DNA of 64,000 bases from Alphaproteobacteria bacterium (lineage in GTDB: Bacteria; Pseudomonadota; Alphaproteobacteria; Thalassobaculales; Thalassobaculaceae), in assembly GCA_024742275.1 (NCBI GenBank), contig JANSYS010000006.1, positions 62,001 through 126,000 on the forward strand, written 5' to 3'. Below, piece after piece: positions 50,787-59,998 of this stretch (position 1 is its first letter; every line of letters begins with the position of its first letter). The translations under genes were made by a program, and so were the position numbers. The notes under the pieces were generated by a model. The model was given only the letters and a program-made list of their open reading frames with translations, did no database searches and had not been told where the DNA came from.

Positions 50787-51806
50787 TTATCGGTTGATCA
50801 CGACCAGATCGACCCGGTCGGCGGGACCGTCGTCGGCCCTGTTCCCCAGCGCACGCACGTCCATGCGGGTGCTGGCGATCTCGTTGTCGATCAGGTAGGC
50901 GCGCACCGCAAGCGCGCGGGACAACGAGAGCCTACGAGCCTTGTTGGCCCCGTCCTGGTCGCCATCGGCATATGCCATGAGCTGGACCCGGAGCTTGTCA
51001 TCCTGCTTCAGGCGGGAGATGACCGGATCGAGCTTGGCGCCGGCATCGGCCGGAAGCTGGGATTGGCCGCCGGGGAACGCGATGCGCGTGGTATCGCCGC
51101 TGGCGCTCTGTGACGACGGTACGGTCGCGGGCGCCGCAGCGGGTGCCGATGTGGTGGCGATCGCGGGCGCCGGAGGCGCGGAGACCGGTTGGGCCGGCTG
51201 GCTCCTCGGCACGACAGGCGGTGGCGGCGGCGGCGCGGCCGAGGCGATGCGGCTCGGTTCCTGAACACTTGGCGGCGGCGGAACAGCAGCTGCCGCAGCG
51301 GCGCTGGAACGGGTCGACGCCACAGGGGTTGGTGCCGGGGGTGGTGTCGGTGCCGGCGCGGCAGCCGCTGGTGGCGGTGGTGCCGAAGCTGTCCGCGCGG
51401 GCGCTGCCGGCCGTGCCGGTGTCGGCGCCGCGGCCGGCGCGGATCGGGCCATCGGAGCGGCCGCCGCCGGCGCGGCTCCACTACGGCCCTGAAGAAGGGC
51501 CTGAACTTCGGGCGGCGGTGCGGCATACCGGGGGGCATCCGGCCGTACCAGGAACGTCGGCACACCGGCGGGTGCGCCAACTCCGGCGCCTTGCGCGCCG
51601 TAGCCCGGCGTCGCGTAGTTGCCCGGTACGGCGAGACCCGAACTGCTCCCCAAGCCGTCCAGCACGCTCAGATCGACCGTGACGTTTGGGTTGGGCTCAA
51701 TAAACGGACTTGTCACCGACTGCGCCCACACGGAGGCCGATCCCGCCGAGGCGGTGATGGCGGCGGCGATAAGCGTCAATGCGACGTGCGCGCGATTTCC
51801 CCGCAT
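50787..51806 (-). CDS. Exported OmpA-family protein with long Pro/Ala-rich linker
   Basis: A 339-residue protein with a Sec signal peptide (about residues 1-28, ending SVWAQ). Residues 85-230 are a low-complexity Ala/Pro linker, suited to span the periplasm. The C-terminal OmpA domain (from about residue 235) has FPGGQSQLPADAGAKLDPVI and LSLSRALAVRAYLIDNEI; the usual peptidoglycan-binding Asp and Arg positions are in DGDQDGANKARR. It precedes the MotA-like gene by 64 bases on the same strand and may anchor or modify that motor complex. Confidence 0.85.
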   Translation of the reverse strand: MRGNRAHVALTLIAAAITASAGSASVWAQSVTSPFIEPNPNVTVDLSVLDGLGSSSGLAVPGNYATPGYGAQGAGVGAPAGVPTFLVRPDAPRYAAPPPEVQALLQGRSGAAPAAAAPMARSAPAAAPTPARPAAPARTASAPPPPAAAAPAPTPPPAPTPVASTRSSAAAAAAVPPPPSVQEPSRIASAAPPPPPPVVPRSQPAQPVSAPPAPAIATTSAPAAAPATVPSSQSASGDTTRIAFPGGQSQLPADAGAKLDPVISRLKQDDKLRVQLMAYADGDQDGANKARRLSLSRALAVRAYLIDNEIASTRMDVRALGNRADDGPADRVDLVVINR

Positions 51807-51924
51807 CGTTCCTCCAGAACCAGCGAATCCAAGCCGGTTATACCAGAGGTGGGGAGTCCGACAACAGCGCCGCCGTGACTCCCGTGCGGTCTGGCGGCGC
51901 CGAAGTCAGGGAACACGCGGTTGA

Positions 51925-52728
51925 TCAGGGCTTGGCGCCGCGAAGCAGTTTCAGGAATGGCGCGTGGAGCGCATCGTTCGCGGCGACGATGTCGCCGGAT
52001 TCGAGGACGTCCGCCCGACCGGCGAAGTCGCTGACGTAGCCGCCCGCTTCCTTCACGAGGAGCAGACCGGCGGCGATATCCCACGCGTTCAGCTTGTGCT
52101 CCCAGAAACCGTCGAACCGGCCCGAGGCGACCCACGCGAGGTCCAAGGCGGCGGCGCCGAACCGGCGGACGCCGGCGGTCGCGCCCATGACGGCGCGCTG
52201 CTGGGCGACAAAAGTATCATGGTCCCCACCGAGCCCCGTCACCGGGATACCAGTGCCGAACACCGCTTCCTGCATGTTGCGTCGACCGGAAACCCGGAGC
52301 CGGCGATCGTTCAGGTACGCTCCGGCGCCCTTCTCCGCCCAATAGAACTCATCGGTAACCGGCTGGTAGATGCCACCGGCGATGATCTCGCCTTTTTCCT
52401 CCAACGCCACCGAAATGGCGAAATGGGGAATGCCGTGCAGGAAGTTCAGGGTCCCGTCCAGCGGATCGATGATCCAGCGTTGCTTGTTCGGATCCGTGCC
52501 CTCGACTGTGCCAGATTCCTCCATCAGGAACCCGTATTTCGGACGGGCGTGACGAAGTTCCTCGTACAGAACCTTCTCGGCCTGCTTGTCGGCAGTCGAG
52601 ACGAAGTCCGCCGGCCCCTTTTTGGAGACCTGGAGATTCTCGACCTCGCCGAAATCGCGGCGCAGGCTCCGCGCCGCCTTCTGGCAGGCCTTGAAGACGA
52701 CGTTGTACAGGGCCGATCGGACGGCCAT
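51925..52728 (-). CDS. Inositol-1-monophosphatase family protein (SuhB-like)
   Basis: A 267-residue Mg-dependent phosphatase. The metal motifs are complete: FLMEESG (about residues 68-74), the central WIIDPLDGTLNFLHGIPHFA (88-107) and KLNAWDIAAGLLLVKEAGG near residue 214. It would hydrolyse myo-inositol 1-phosphate or a similar sugar phosphate. SuhB relatives also modulate ribosomal RNA transcription. The gene lies 52 bases downstream of efp on the same strand, a common pairing in Rhodospirillales-like genomes, and shares a promoter region with it. Confidence 0.93.
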   Translation of the reverse strand: MAVRSALYNVVFKACQKAARSLRRDFGEVENLQVSKKGPADFVSTADKQAEKVLYEELRHARPKYGFLMEESGTVEGTDPNKQRWIIDPLDGTLNFLHGIPHFAISVALEEKGEIIAGGIYQPVTDEFYWAEKGAGAYLNDRRLRVSGRRNMQEAVFGTGIPVTGLGGDHDTFVAQQRAVMGATAGVRRFGAAALDLAWVASGRFDGFWEHKLNAWDIAAGLLLVKEAGGYVSDFAGRADVLESGDIVAANDALHAPFLKLLRGAKP

Positions 52729-52780
52729 GGGCGGATCCTCGGTTGGTTCGCGGCCGGGAGCGGCCGTGTGCGGCGGCGGC

Positions 52781-53347
52781 TCAGTCTTTGGCGCGCTCGA
52801 CGTATGTGCAGTCTTCCGGCTTCACGACGATACGGGTGCCAGCCTCGATATGCGGCGGCACCAGGACCTTCACGCCGTTCTCCAGAATTGCTGGCTTGTA
52901 GGAGGAGGAGGCGGTCTGACCCTTCACCACGGCGTCCGCCTCGACGATCTCCATCACTACCGTATCCGGAAGCGTTACGGACAACGGCTCTTCCTCGTAG
53001 GACTCGATCGTCACGGTCATACCGTCCTGCAGGAAGGCCTTCTGATCGCCGACCATCTCGGTCTTGACCATGATCTGTTCGAACGTCTCGCCGTCCATGA
53101 AGTGCAGGTTGTCGTCATCGGCATAGAGGAAGGTAGCCTCGCGCTGCTCCAGTCGGACACGCTCGACCTGCTCGTCGGCGCGGAAGCGCTCGTTCAGCTT
53201 GGTGCCACTGCGAATGTCCTTCATCTCGACCTGATTGAAGGCGCCGCCCTTGCCGGGCTTCACCGCCTGCGTCTTGGTCACGACCCAGAGCCGGTTCTGG
53301 TGCTCGACCACATTGCCGATCCGCACCGCGTTGCCATTGATTTTCAT
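52781..53347 (-). CDS. efp: Translation elongation factor P
   Basis: A 188-residue ribosome-bound factor that helps make Pro-Pro bonds. The three-domain layout is standard: [20 protein letters not shown], then the loop [15 protein letters not shown] with the modifiable Lys near residue 35, an OB-like middle domain ([21 protein letters not shown]), and the C-terminal [15 protein letters not shown] signature. The EpmA/EpmB-type or other modification enzymes are not in this window. It is divergent from the hypothetical gene starting at 53649. Confidence 0.97.
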   Translation of the reverse strand: MKINGNAVRIGNVVEHQNRLWVVTKTQAVKPGKGGAFNQVEMKDIRSGTKLNERFRADEQVERVRLEQREATFLYADDDNLHFMDGETFEQIMVKTEMVGDQKAFLQDGMTVTIESYEEEPLSVTLPDTVVMEIVEADAVVKGQTASSSYKPAILENGVKVLVPPHIEAGTRIVVKPEDCTYVERAKD

Positions 53348-53648
53348 CGAAGTCCCGTCCGCAGAAAGAAATGCCGGAAATCGCGGCGGCTTTTATCAGG
53401 CGCGGCGCGCGGTGTCCACGCCCGCCCTTTTCCCGGTGAGTCGCTTCCGGCGTCGATAGGTATGCGCTCAAGTCGGTGCAGGTTCTTGGCAGTCGAATGG
53501 CGCCGCCGCTTTATCCTGAACGGCCTTATGGGTCGTGTTGTCTTGTCGCACGCCAGAGTACTGGAATTCCAGATACTTGATGACCATTTTGTCATTCGAG
53601 TGTAAACTTGACCCGCGGTGGCGATCACGGGTTTGGAGGCCGACGCGC
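53348..53648. other. Intergenic region between divergent efp and a hypothetical gene
   Basis: No convincing coding frame. On the plus strand TTGATG (53577-53582), 18 bases, TGTAAA (53601-53606) is a passable sigma-70 promoter for the gene at 53649. The efp side (53348-53470) is GC-rich with no clear promoter match. Between them lies a moderately AT-richer block (53535-53605). Confidence 0.35.
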
Positions 53649-54023
53649 ATGGCACGGCAGCGGCACAAGCCGGAGACTTTGGACAAGAGCACGCGGCGCA
53701 GCTTGACCGTTCTCGCCGACGCGACGGCGGACGTGGTCGGGCGGGGCGAGGTCTACAAGGCCATCGTCAAGGTGGCGAAGGACGGCACCGAGACCGACTA
53801 TGAGACGGCGCGCGACAAGTTCGACCACATGGAAGTCGATGACCGCGTTCGGATTCGTGCCCAGGCGATAGAGAGTCTGGAAGAGGGGGAGCCCGCTCCG
53901 GACGGGTTACGACAGGTGCGACAAAAGCAGAAACCCAAGGAAGAGCCCGAGCAGCTCGATTGGGCGATGCAGATGATGACCAGTTTCCCGAAGCTCTCCG
54001 AAGGGCTGGACGGCGACAAGTAG
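53649..54023 (+). CDS. Small hypothetical cytosolic protein
   Basis: A 124-residue, highly charged protein with no signal or membrane segment. The start MARQRHKPETLDKSTRRSLT is basic; then comes a helix-rich stretch around TDYETARDKFDHMEVDDRVR and an acidic/Lys-rich tail (KQKPKEEPEQLDWAMQMM). I do not recognise a family. The ATG at 53649 follows GGTTTGGAGG at a short distance. It stands alone on its strand and its stop is 4 bases from the thiE stop. Confidence 0.62.
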   Translation: MARQRHKPETLDKSTRRSLTVLADATADVVGRGEVYKAIVKVAKDGTETDYETARDKFDHMEVDDRVRIRAQAIESLEEGEPAPDGLRQVRQKQKPKEEPEQLDWAMQMMTSFPKLSEGLDGDK

Positions 54024-54027
54024 GGGA

Positions 54028-54651
54028 TCAGCCCTTCAGAGGCCCTTCGAACGCCCTGACCCCGGCGGCAGCCCCGTCGGGATGACCCCATACCGCGCCG
54101 ATGACGGCGAGAAAGTCCGCACCGGCTTCGACCAGCGGGCGGCAGTTGTCCGCGGTGATTCCGCCGATGGCGACAGACGGGACCGTCATCATTTCGCTCC
54201 ACCACCCCAGCACCTCGATCGAGGCCTGAGTGGTGGTGGCTTTGGTGCCGCTTGGGAAGAAAGCGCCGAAGGCGACATAGTCGGCGCCGGCCTCGCCGGC
54301 TTCCATCGCCAGATGACGGCTGGCCTTGCACGTGACACCGATCTGTGCGCCCGGACCCATCAGTCTCCGCGCCTGGGCGTAGGGCGTGTCATCCTGGCCG
54401 ACATGGCACCCGTCGCAGCCCGATTTGACCCCAAGATCGGGGCGGTCGTTCATCAGAAGCGGCACCCCGCGGGCATGGCAGACCGGCAGGACGGCGTCGG
54501 CCGCGCGCAGGATCTCGTCGTCCTCGACGTCCTTGAGGCGAAGTTGCAGACAGGCGACCGGGCCAGCGTCCAGCGCCGCGCCCAACTCCTCGCAAAACGC
54601 CGCCACGTCGGGAAGACGCGGCGGCGTGATCAGGTATAGTTCACTGGCCAT
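54028..54651 (-). CDS. thiE: Thiamine phosphate synthase
   Basis: A 207-residue TIM-barrel enzyme that joins the thiamine pyrimidine and thiazole phosphates. Motifs: [24 protein letters not shown] (residues 65-74), the phosphate-binding [30 protein letters not shown] and [11 protein letters not shown]. The last conserved AIGGITADN is near residue 161. It is the last gene of a run tkt-gap-fba-thiE, 9 bases after the aldolase gene. A thiamine enzyme of that run, transketolase, needs the product. No TPP riboswitch is visible before the run. Confidence 0.93.
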   Translation of the reverse strand: MASELYLITPPRLPDVAAFCEELGAALDAGPVACLQLRLKDVEDDEILRAADAVLPVCHARGVPLLMNDRPDLGVKSGCDGCHVGQDDTPYAQARRLMGPGAQIGVTCKASRHLAMEAGEAGADYVAFGAFFPSGTKATTTQASIEVLGWWSEMMTVPSVAIGGITADNCRPLVEAGADFLAVIGAVWGHPDGAAAGVRAFEGPLKG

Positions 54652-54660
54652 GTGGCCCGG

Positions 54661-55587
54661 TCACTTCCCTTTGTAGATGTCGATGATCTGGTCGAGCATC
54701 TTCAGCGCCTCGTCGCGCGGGCGCTGGAAGGTGTTGCGGCCGATGATCGAACCGTTGGCGCCACCCTGGTACAGGCCGCGGATCTCCTCCATCAGCCCGT
54801 CCAGGCCCTTGGCGTCGCCGCCGGAGAACACCACGATGCGGCGGCCGTTGAAGCTCGACTGCATGACGTGGCGGACGCGCTCGGCGAGCGTGTCGGTCGG
54901 GATGTGGTTGCTCTCATAAGCCTTGCGTGCGGCTTCCAGGCCGATTCCGGCCTTCGGCGGCTTGACCTTGATGATGTGGGCACCCATCAGGGCGGCCATG
55001 TGCGCCGCGTAGGCGGAGATGTCGACGCTGGTCTCTGCCTCCTTCGACAGATCGCCGCCGCGCGGATAGGACCACATCACGACGGCGAGGCCGACCGATT
55101 TGGCTTCCTCGGCCATCTCCCGGATCTGACCCATCATATCGAACTGCGCATCCGAGCCGGGATAGATCGTGAAGCCGATCGCAGAGCAGCCGAGGCGCAG
55201 CGCGTCGCCGACCGAGCCGGTGATGGCCTGTGAGGGGCCTTCCTTGTCGCGGGCGAGGCTGTTCGAAGAGTTCACCTTCAGGATTGTCGGGATTGCACCG
55301 GCAAAGCTGTCGGCACCGGCCTCGATCATCCCGAGCGGTGCCGCATAGGCGTTCAGCCCGGCGTCGATCGCGAGCTTGTAGTGGTAATGCGGATCGTAGC
55401 CCTCCGGGTTCGGCGCAAAGCTGCGGGCCGGGCCGTGCTCGAAGCCCTGGTCGACCGGCAGGATGACCATCTTGCCGGTGCCGCCGAGCTTGCCCTGCAT
55501 CAGGATGCGGGCGAGATTGGCCTTGGTCCCCGGATTGTCGCTCTCGTAGCAATCCAGGATCTTCTTGACCTTCTGGGTGATCTTCAT
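54661..55587 (-). CDS. fbaB: Class I fructose-bisphosphate aldolase (DhnA/FbaB type)
   Basis: A 308-residue Schiff-base aldolase of the archaeal/DhnA class, cleaving fructose 1,6-bisphosphate to the two triose phosphates. Motifs: MVILPVDQGFEHGPARSFAP near residue 38, the substrate region AIGFTIYPGS with the conserved YPGS, VMWSYPRGG, and the Schiff-base Lys in IIKVKPPKAG (about residue 202). The C-terminal phosphate loop IVVFSGGDAKGLDGL is intact. It follows gap by 27 bases and precedes thiE by 9, completing a Calvin/glycolysis set with transketolase. Confidence 0.95.
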   Translation of the reverse strand: MKITQKVKKILDCYESDNPGTKANLARILMQGKLGGTGKMVILPVDQGFEHGPARSFAPNPEGYDPHYHYKLAIDAGLNAYAAPLGMIEAGADSFAGAIPTILKVNSSNSLARDKEGPSQAITGSVGDALRLGCSAIGFTIYPGSDAQFDMMGQIREMAEEAKSVGLAVVMWSYPRGGDLSKEAETSVDISAYAAHMAALMGAHIIKVKPPKAGIGLEAARKAYESNHIPTDTLAERVRHVMQSSFNGRRIVVFSGGDAKGLDGLMEEIRGLYQGGANGSIIGRNTFQRPRDEALKMLDQIIDIYKGK

Positions 55588-55614
55588 GGGTGCTCTCCTC
55601 GGATCGCTCGTGTC

Positions 55615-56622
55615 TTAGAGGGTCTTCGCCAGCGCAGCGGTGGTGTCCAGCATACGGTTGGAGAAGCCCCACTCGTTATCGTACCAGGACAGCACGCGGA
55701 CCATCTTGCCCTCGATCACCTGGGTCTGGCCCAGATCGAAGGTGGAGGAGTGGCTGTCGTGGTTGAAGTCGGTCGACACCAGCGGCTCGTCATTGGTGCC
55801 GAGGATTCCCTTAAGCGGTCCGGCGGCGGCGTCGGAGATGGCCTTGTTGACCTCTTCGATGCTGGTATCGCGCTTCGGCACGAATTTGAAATCGATCAGG
55901 CTGACATTGGCGGTCGGGACACGGACCGAGGTGCCGTCGAGTTTGCCCGCCAGTTCTGGCAGCACCAGGCCGACGGCCTTGGCGGCGCCCGTGGAGGTCG
56001 GGATCATCGATTGGGCGGCGGCGCGGGCCCGGTGCAGGTCCTTGTGCAGCGTGTCCAGGGTCGGCTGATCGCCGGTATAGGCGTGGATCGTGGTCATGTA
56101 GCCACGCTCGATTCCGATCGCGTTGTTCAGCACGAAGGCCACCGGCGCGAGGCAGTTGGTCGTGCATGACGCGTTGGAGATGACCTCGTGCTCGGCGCTG
56201 AGCTGGTCGTGGTTGACGCCATAGACGACGGTCAGGTCGGCACCGGTTGCCGGCGCCGAAATGACGACCTTCTTGGCGCCCGCCTCGATGTGCTTCGCGG
56301 CCTGCTCGCGCTTGGTGAAGATGCCGGTGCAGTCGAGCGCGATGTCTACGCCCAGGTCCTTGTGGGGCAAGTTCGCCGGATCGCGCTCGGCGGTCACCTT
56401 GATCTTGCCGAGCCCGATGTCCATCCAGTCTTCACCGGTCGTCACCTTGCCCGGAAAGCGGCCGTGCACCGTGTCGTAGCGGAACAGGTGCGCGTTGCTT
56501 TCGACCGGGCCGAGGTCGTTGACCAGAACCACCTCGATATCGTCGCGCTTCGCTTCGTAGAGCGCGCGCAGAACGAGGCGGCCGATCCGCCCAAACCCGT
56601 TGATCGCAACCTTCGTGGCCAT
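55615..56622 (-). CDS. gap: Glyceraldehyde-3-phosphate dehydrogenase
   Basis: A 335-residue enzyme oxidising and phosphorylating glyceraldehyde 3-phosphate with NAD(P). The Rossmann start [20 protein letters not shown], the catalytic [15 protein letters not shown] (Cys near residue 154) and the anion-site Arg in RVPTANVSL are present. [17 protein letters not shown] ends it. The Asp after the second strand region (LVNDLGP) favours NAD. It follows tkt by 77 bases on the same strand. Confidence 0.97.
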   Translation of the reverse strand: MATKVAINGFGRIGRLVLRALYEAKRDDIEVVLVNDLGPVESNAHLFRYDTVHGRFPGKVTTGEDWMDIGLGKIKVTAERDPANLPHKDLGVDIALDCTGIFTKREQAAKHIEAGAKKVVISAPATGADLTVVYGVNHDQLSAEHEVISNASCTTNCLAPVAFVLNNAIGIERGYMTTIHAYTGDQPTLDTLHKDLHRARAAAQSMIPTSTGAAKAVGLVLPELAGKLDGTSVRVPTANVSLIDFKFVPKRDTSIEEVNKAISDAAAGPLKGILGTNDEPLVSTDFNHDSHSSTFDLGQTQVIEGKMVRVLSWYDNEWGFSNRMLDTTAALAKTL

Positions 56623-56699
56623 TCTCTATCTCCTCACAGTGTCGTCGCGGACAGTTGGTTCAGGTCGGCATATGGGGCAGAACGGCGCCATTGAAACCG

Positions 56700-58703
56700 C
56701 TAGAGCCGGGCCTTCACCGCTCCGACGGCATCGTCCGCGGTGATCCGGAAATGGTTGTAGAGCTCCTGATACGGCCCGGACTCGCCGAAGCCGGACATGC
56801 CGATAAACACCCCGTTCTCGCCGAGCACGCCGTCCCAGCACTGGCGGACGCCCGCCTCGATCACGATCCGCAGAGAGCCGCCGAGCACACTCTTCCGATA
56901 GGCCGCGTCCTGTGCTGCGAACAGCTCCATGCTCGGCATCGAGACAACCGCTACCGCAATGCCCTCGGCCTCCAGCTTCTCCTTGGCGGCCAGCGCGATC
57001 TCGATTTCGCTGCCGGTGGCGATCAGCGTCGCCTTGCGGGGGCCGTCGGTTTCGGCAAGGACGTAACCGCCTTTGGCGGACAGGTTGGCAGTCTCGTGAA
57101 CGGTGCGCACCGTCGGCACGTTCTGTCGGGTCAGCGCCAGAACGCTCGGACCGGACACCCGCTGCAGCGCCAACTGCCATGCCTCGGCTGTCTCGACCGC
57201 ATCGGCCGGCCGGAACACCGCAAGGTTCGGGATCGCCCGTAGAGCCGCCAAGTGCTCGACCGGCTGGTGGGTCGGACCGTCCTCGCCAAGGCCGATGCTG
57301 TCATGGGTCATGACGAAGATGCACCGGATGCCCATGAGAGCGGCCAGACGGATCGAAGGGCGGCAATAGTCCGTGAAGACCAGGAACGTCCCGCCATAGG
57401 GAATCACGCCCCCATGCAGGGCCATCCCGTTCATCGCCGCCGCCATGGCATGCTCGCGGACACCATAGTGAATGTAGCGTCCACCATAGTCGTCCTTCGA
57501 GAGGACCGACATCGACGCGACCTTGGTGTTGTTCGAGCCCGACAGATCTGCTGAGCCGCCGACGAATTCCGGCAGGGTGGGCGCGATGACCTCGATCGCC
57601 TTCTGAGAGGCGACACGAGTGGCCAGTTTGGGCCGCTCCTCGCTCAAGCTCTTCTTGTGCGCGGCGATCGCCTCGGCCAGTTCCGCCGGCAGGGCGCCGG
57701 AGAGCGCGCGTTCGAAGGCGTCCTTGTGGCCGGACTTGGACAGGCGCTTGGTCCAGGCGTCATAGGCTTCGGCCCCACGATCGCCCAGGGACAAGCCGAT
57801 TTCGACAACGGCCTCCGGAATCTCGAACGGCGCATGCGGCCAATTCAGCGCGGCGCGGGCGCCGGCAATCTCCTCGGCGCCAAGCGGCGCACCGTGTGAG
57901 GACGCTTTACCCGCTTTTGTGGGCGCACCGAAGCCGATCGTCGTCTTGCAGGCGATCAGGGAGGGCCGCGGGTCCGCCGCCGCCTCGGCCATGGCAGCCG
58001 CGAGCGATTCGGTGTCGTGACCGTCGCAGGATACCACATGCCAACCGTAGGCGGCGAAGCGGGCGTGGACGTCGTCCGACACGGTCAGATCGGTCGAGCC
58101 GTCGATGGAGATGCTGTTGTCGTCCCACAGGACGTTCATTCTGCCGAGGCCCAGATGCCCTGCAAGCGAGGCGGCCTCGTGGCTGATGCCCTCCATCAGG
58201 CAGCCGTCTCCGGCGATGACCCAGACCCGGTGATCCACCAGATCGTCGCCGAAGCGGGCGTTCAGGTGGCGCTCGGCGACCGCCATACCGACGGCGTTGG
58301 CGAAGCCTTGGCCGAGCGGTCCGGTCGTGGTCTCGATACCGCCGGCCGCACCGAACTCGGGATGGCCCGCCGTCTTCGAGCCGAGCTGACGGAAGTTCTT
58401 CAATTCGCCGATCGTCATGTCGGCATAGCCGGTCAGATGCAGCAGAGTATAAAGCAGCATCGAGCCGTGGCCGGCCGAGAGGATGAAGCGGTCGCGATCG
58501 GCCCAATCCGGATGGGTCGGGTCGAAGCGCAGGAAGCGGGAGAACAAAACGACGGCGGCGTCTGCCATGCCCATCGGCATGCCCGGATGTCCCGACTTCG
58601 CCTGTTCGACGGCGTCCATGGAAAGCGCGCGAATGGCGCTGGCGAGGCTGGCGTGGTCGGCGGCCGACAGGGTGGCGCCGGAAATCGGAGATGTAGCGGT
58701 CAT
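56700..58703 (-). CDS. tkt: Transketolase
   Basis: A 667-residue thiamine-diphosphate enzyme that moves two-carbon ketol units between sugar phosphates. The ThDP-binding motif [13 protein letters not shown] (about residues 156-168) ends in the [13 protein letters not shown] segment. The pyrimidine domain shows [17 protein letters not shown] and [20 protein letters not shown], and the substrate His residues are in HGAPLG. Length is standard. It heads the tkt-gap-fbaB-thiE run, with a 300-base gap to the divergent DUF4164 gene. Confidence 0.97.
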   Translation of the reverse strand: MTATSPISGATLSAADHASLASAIRALSMDAVEQAKSGHPGMPMGMADAAVVLFSRFLRFDPTHPDWADRDRFILSAGHGSMLLYTLLHLTGYADMTIGELKNFRQLGSKTAGHPEFGAAGGIETTTGPLGQGFANAVGMAVAERHLNARFGDDLVDHRVWVIAGDGCLMEGISHEAASLAGHLGLGRMNVLWDDNSISIDGSTDLTVSDDVHARFAAYGWHVVSCDGHDTESLAAAMAEAAADPRPSLIACKTTIGFGAPTKAGKASSHGAPLGAEEIAGARAALNWPHAPFEIPEAVVEIGLSLGDRGAEAYDAWTKRLSKSGHKDAFERALSGALPAELAEAIAAHKKSLSEERPKLATRVASQKAIEVIAPTLPEFVGGSADLSGSNNTKVASMSVLSKDDYGGRYIHYGVREHAMAAAMNGMALHGGVIPYGGTFLVFTDYCRPSIRLAALMGIRCIFVMTHDSIGLGEDGPTHQPVEHLAALRAIPNLAVFRPADAVETAEAWQLALQRVSGPSVLALTRQNVPTVRTVHETANLSAKGGYVLAETDGPRKATLIATGSEIEIALAAKEKLEAEGIAVAVVSMPSMELFAAQDAAYRKSVLGGSLRIVIEAGVRQCWDGVLGENGVFIGMSGFGESGPYQELYNHFRITADDAVGAVKARL

Positions 58704-59003
58704 GGTGCGGTTCGCAGGCTTTTGGCGGGCGTCCAGCGACCGCCGGCGCCTCGGTGGCGCGGAACATGCCGAGGCGGGGCGTCGGCGTCAAGCGCAGCAA
58801 AGGCCCGGAAGCGCGTTTGCACGTGGTCTTTCGGTACGCGCGGAACGCCCCCATGCTGGTTTGATTGACGGTCCGCATGGGCGACGCATATCATGCGGCG
58901 CCTGAAGGACGGGGCTTAACCCCTTTGTTTCGGGGGCTACATCGCAGACGATGCGGGGTGACCCGGTGGCGATGATCGGGAGCGACGAACCAGGACGGCG
59001 GGT
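58704..59003. promoter_or_regulatory. Divergent promoter region between tkt and the DUF4164-zapA genes
   Basis: No gene seen. On the plus strand TTGACG (58865-58870), 18 bases, TATCAT (58889-58894) is a reasonable sigma-70 promoter for DUF4164-zapA. A GGGG-CTTAA-CCCC hairpin (58911-58923) then lies in its leader. I found no matching promoter on the minus strand for tkt. Confidence 0.42.
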
Positions 59004-59228
59004 ATGTCTCGGCTGAATGCGGCACGTGAACGGCTCGATAAGGCGGTCGGCCGTCTTGAGAAGGCTCTGGAGGGTCTGGACGGCGATGCGGGCGCCGACT
59101 CCGCGGCACTGAAGGGCGAATTGTCGGCGGTGCGCCGGGACTATGCCAAGCTTTCCAAGGCGGCGGATCAGGTCGAGCAGCGGCTCGATAAAGCGATTGG
59201 CCAGCTCACTCTTGTACTGGAGCCCTGA
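59004..59228 (+). CDS. DUF4164 family small coiled-coil protein
   Basis: A 74-residue protein that is almost all heptad-repeat helix (LNAARERLDKAVGRLEKALE and YAKLSKAADQVEQRLDKAIG), the DUF4164 layout. DUF4164 genes in alphaproteobacteria usually precede zapA, as here with a 3-base gap. A part in cell division or in binding ZapA is likely by context only. The ATG follows GGCGGGT. Confidence 0.85.
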   Translation: MSRLNAARERLDKAVGRLEKALEGLDGDAGADSAALKGELSAVRRDYAKLSKAADQVEQRLDKAIGQLTLVLEP

Positions 59229-59231
59229 TCG

Positions 59232-59561
59232 GTGGCGCAGGTCGATATCAGCATCAACGGGAAGACCTACCGGATCGCGTGCGAGGATGGCCAGGAAAAG
59301 CGCCTGACAGAACTGGCGCAGATGGTCGACGCGCATGTCGCCGACATGGTGGATCAGGTTGGCCAGGTTGGCGACACGCGACTGCTGGTTATGGCGAGTC
59401 TTCTTGTGGCCGACGAACTGATGGATCTGCGCGATGCGGCCAACGAGGTCGACGAGGGGGACGAGGAGTTCTCGCCGAACGAGATCGAGGACATATCCTT
59501 CGCCATCGAAGGACTGGCGGAGCGGATTGAGCGGATCGCCGGGCGGCTTGAGGGCGCGTGA
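59232..59561 (+). CDS. zapA: Cell division protein ZapA
   Basis: A 109-residue protein that bundles FtsZ filaments at the division site. The start VDISINGKTYRIACEDGQEKRL and the following helix LAQMVDAHVADMVDQVG, then LLVMASLLVADELMDLR, are diagnostic; the C-terminal part is coiled coil. The start codon is GTG at 59232, 3 bases after the DUF4164 stop. Downstream lie a structured RNA candidate and the 5-FCL gene, the order zapA-ssrS-fau known in many proteobacteria. Confidence 0.94.
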   Translation: MAQVDISINGKTYRIACEDGQEKRLTELAQMVDAHVADMVDQVGQVGDTRLLVMASLLVADELMDLRDAANEVDEGDEEFSPNEIEDISFAIEGLAERIERIAGRLEGA

Positions 59562-59734
59562 TTCCGACCGCTCTGGGGGCGCCGCGCGGCGCGGTTTTCT
59601 AATTTATTGAAATCAGGTTATTTTTTGAGCAACCAAGGGCCTCCATATCTGCGCTTGAATTTAGCGGGTCCAGGGTTACGTTGAGGCCAGCGACGGGGCT
59701 GCGCGGTCCGTCAGGCCGCAAATACCCCTGGGGC

Positions 59735-59870
59735 TATAATCTCTCTGAGGGAGCTGCCTCTTTCGGAATCGTGGTTCCGGAACTGCGGCGCCCACCTGCT
59801 ATGCAGGCCACAGAGGGTATGCATATGCCAACGGCCGAGGTGGCTCCGTCGCACCGAAACGTCAGGGGCG
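59735..59870 (+). ncRNA. Structured RNA candidate between zapA and 5-FCL, possibly 6S RNA
   Basis: The 437-base gap 59562-59998 has no gene but strong RNA structure. TATAAT at 59735-59740 is a perfect -10 (the -35 is weak). Just after it, GGAGCTGCCTC (59750-59760) can pair fully (two G-U pairs) with GAGGTGGCTCC (59837-59847). Inside are hairpins CGGAA/TTCCG (59764-59779), CCTGC/GCAGG (59795-59807) and GGTAT/ATGCC. Outside, CCCCTG (59725-59730) matches CAGGGG (59863-59868). Position between zapA and the 5-FCL gene is the usual place of 6S RNA (ssrS), which binds RNA polymerase. The branched interior is not a textbook 6S rod, so the identity is uncertain. The start of the gap (59590-59660) is AT-rich. 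Confidence 0.5.
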
Positions 59871-59956
59871 TGCGCAAAGCGGCGTGCGTCCGAGTGTCCG
59901 CAGACCGGCCAATCGGTCCGGCGGTTCGAGATCTGACCCGGCGGTGCTTCCGTCAG

Positions 59957-59984
59957 CCAGCCCATCACGCGCCCAGCCCATCAC
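59957..59984 (+). repeat. 12-bp direct repeat ahead of the 5-FCL gene
   Basis: CCAGCCCATCAC occurs at 59957-59968 and again at 59973-59984, period 16, just upstream of the 5-FCL start at 59999. It could be a polymerase-slippage scar or a tandem binding site; nothing else supports either. Confidence 0.5.
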
Positions 59985-59998
59985 AGAGCAGAGCGGCA

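Noticed and set aside
54028-58703. TPP riboswitch upstream of the tkt-gap-fbaB-thiE run
   Set aside because: I looked for the conserved CUGAGA and ACCUGA elements before tkt and thiE and did not find them in the right arrangement.
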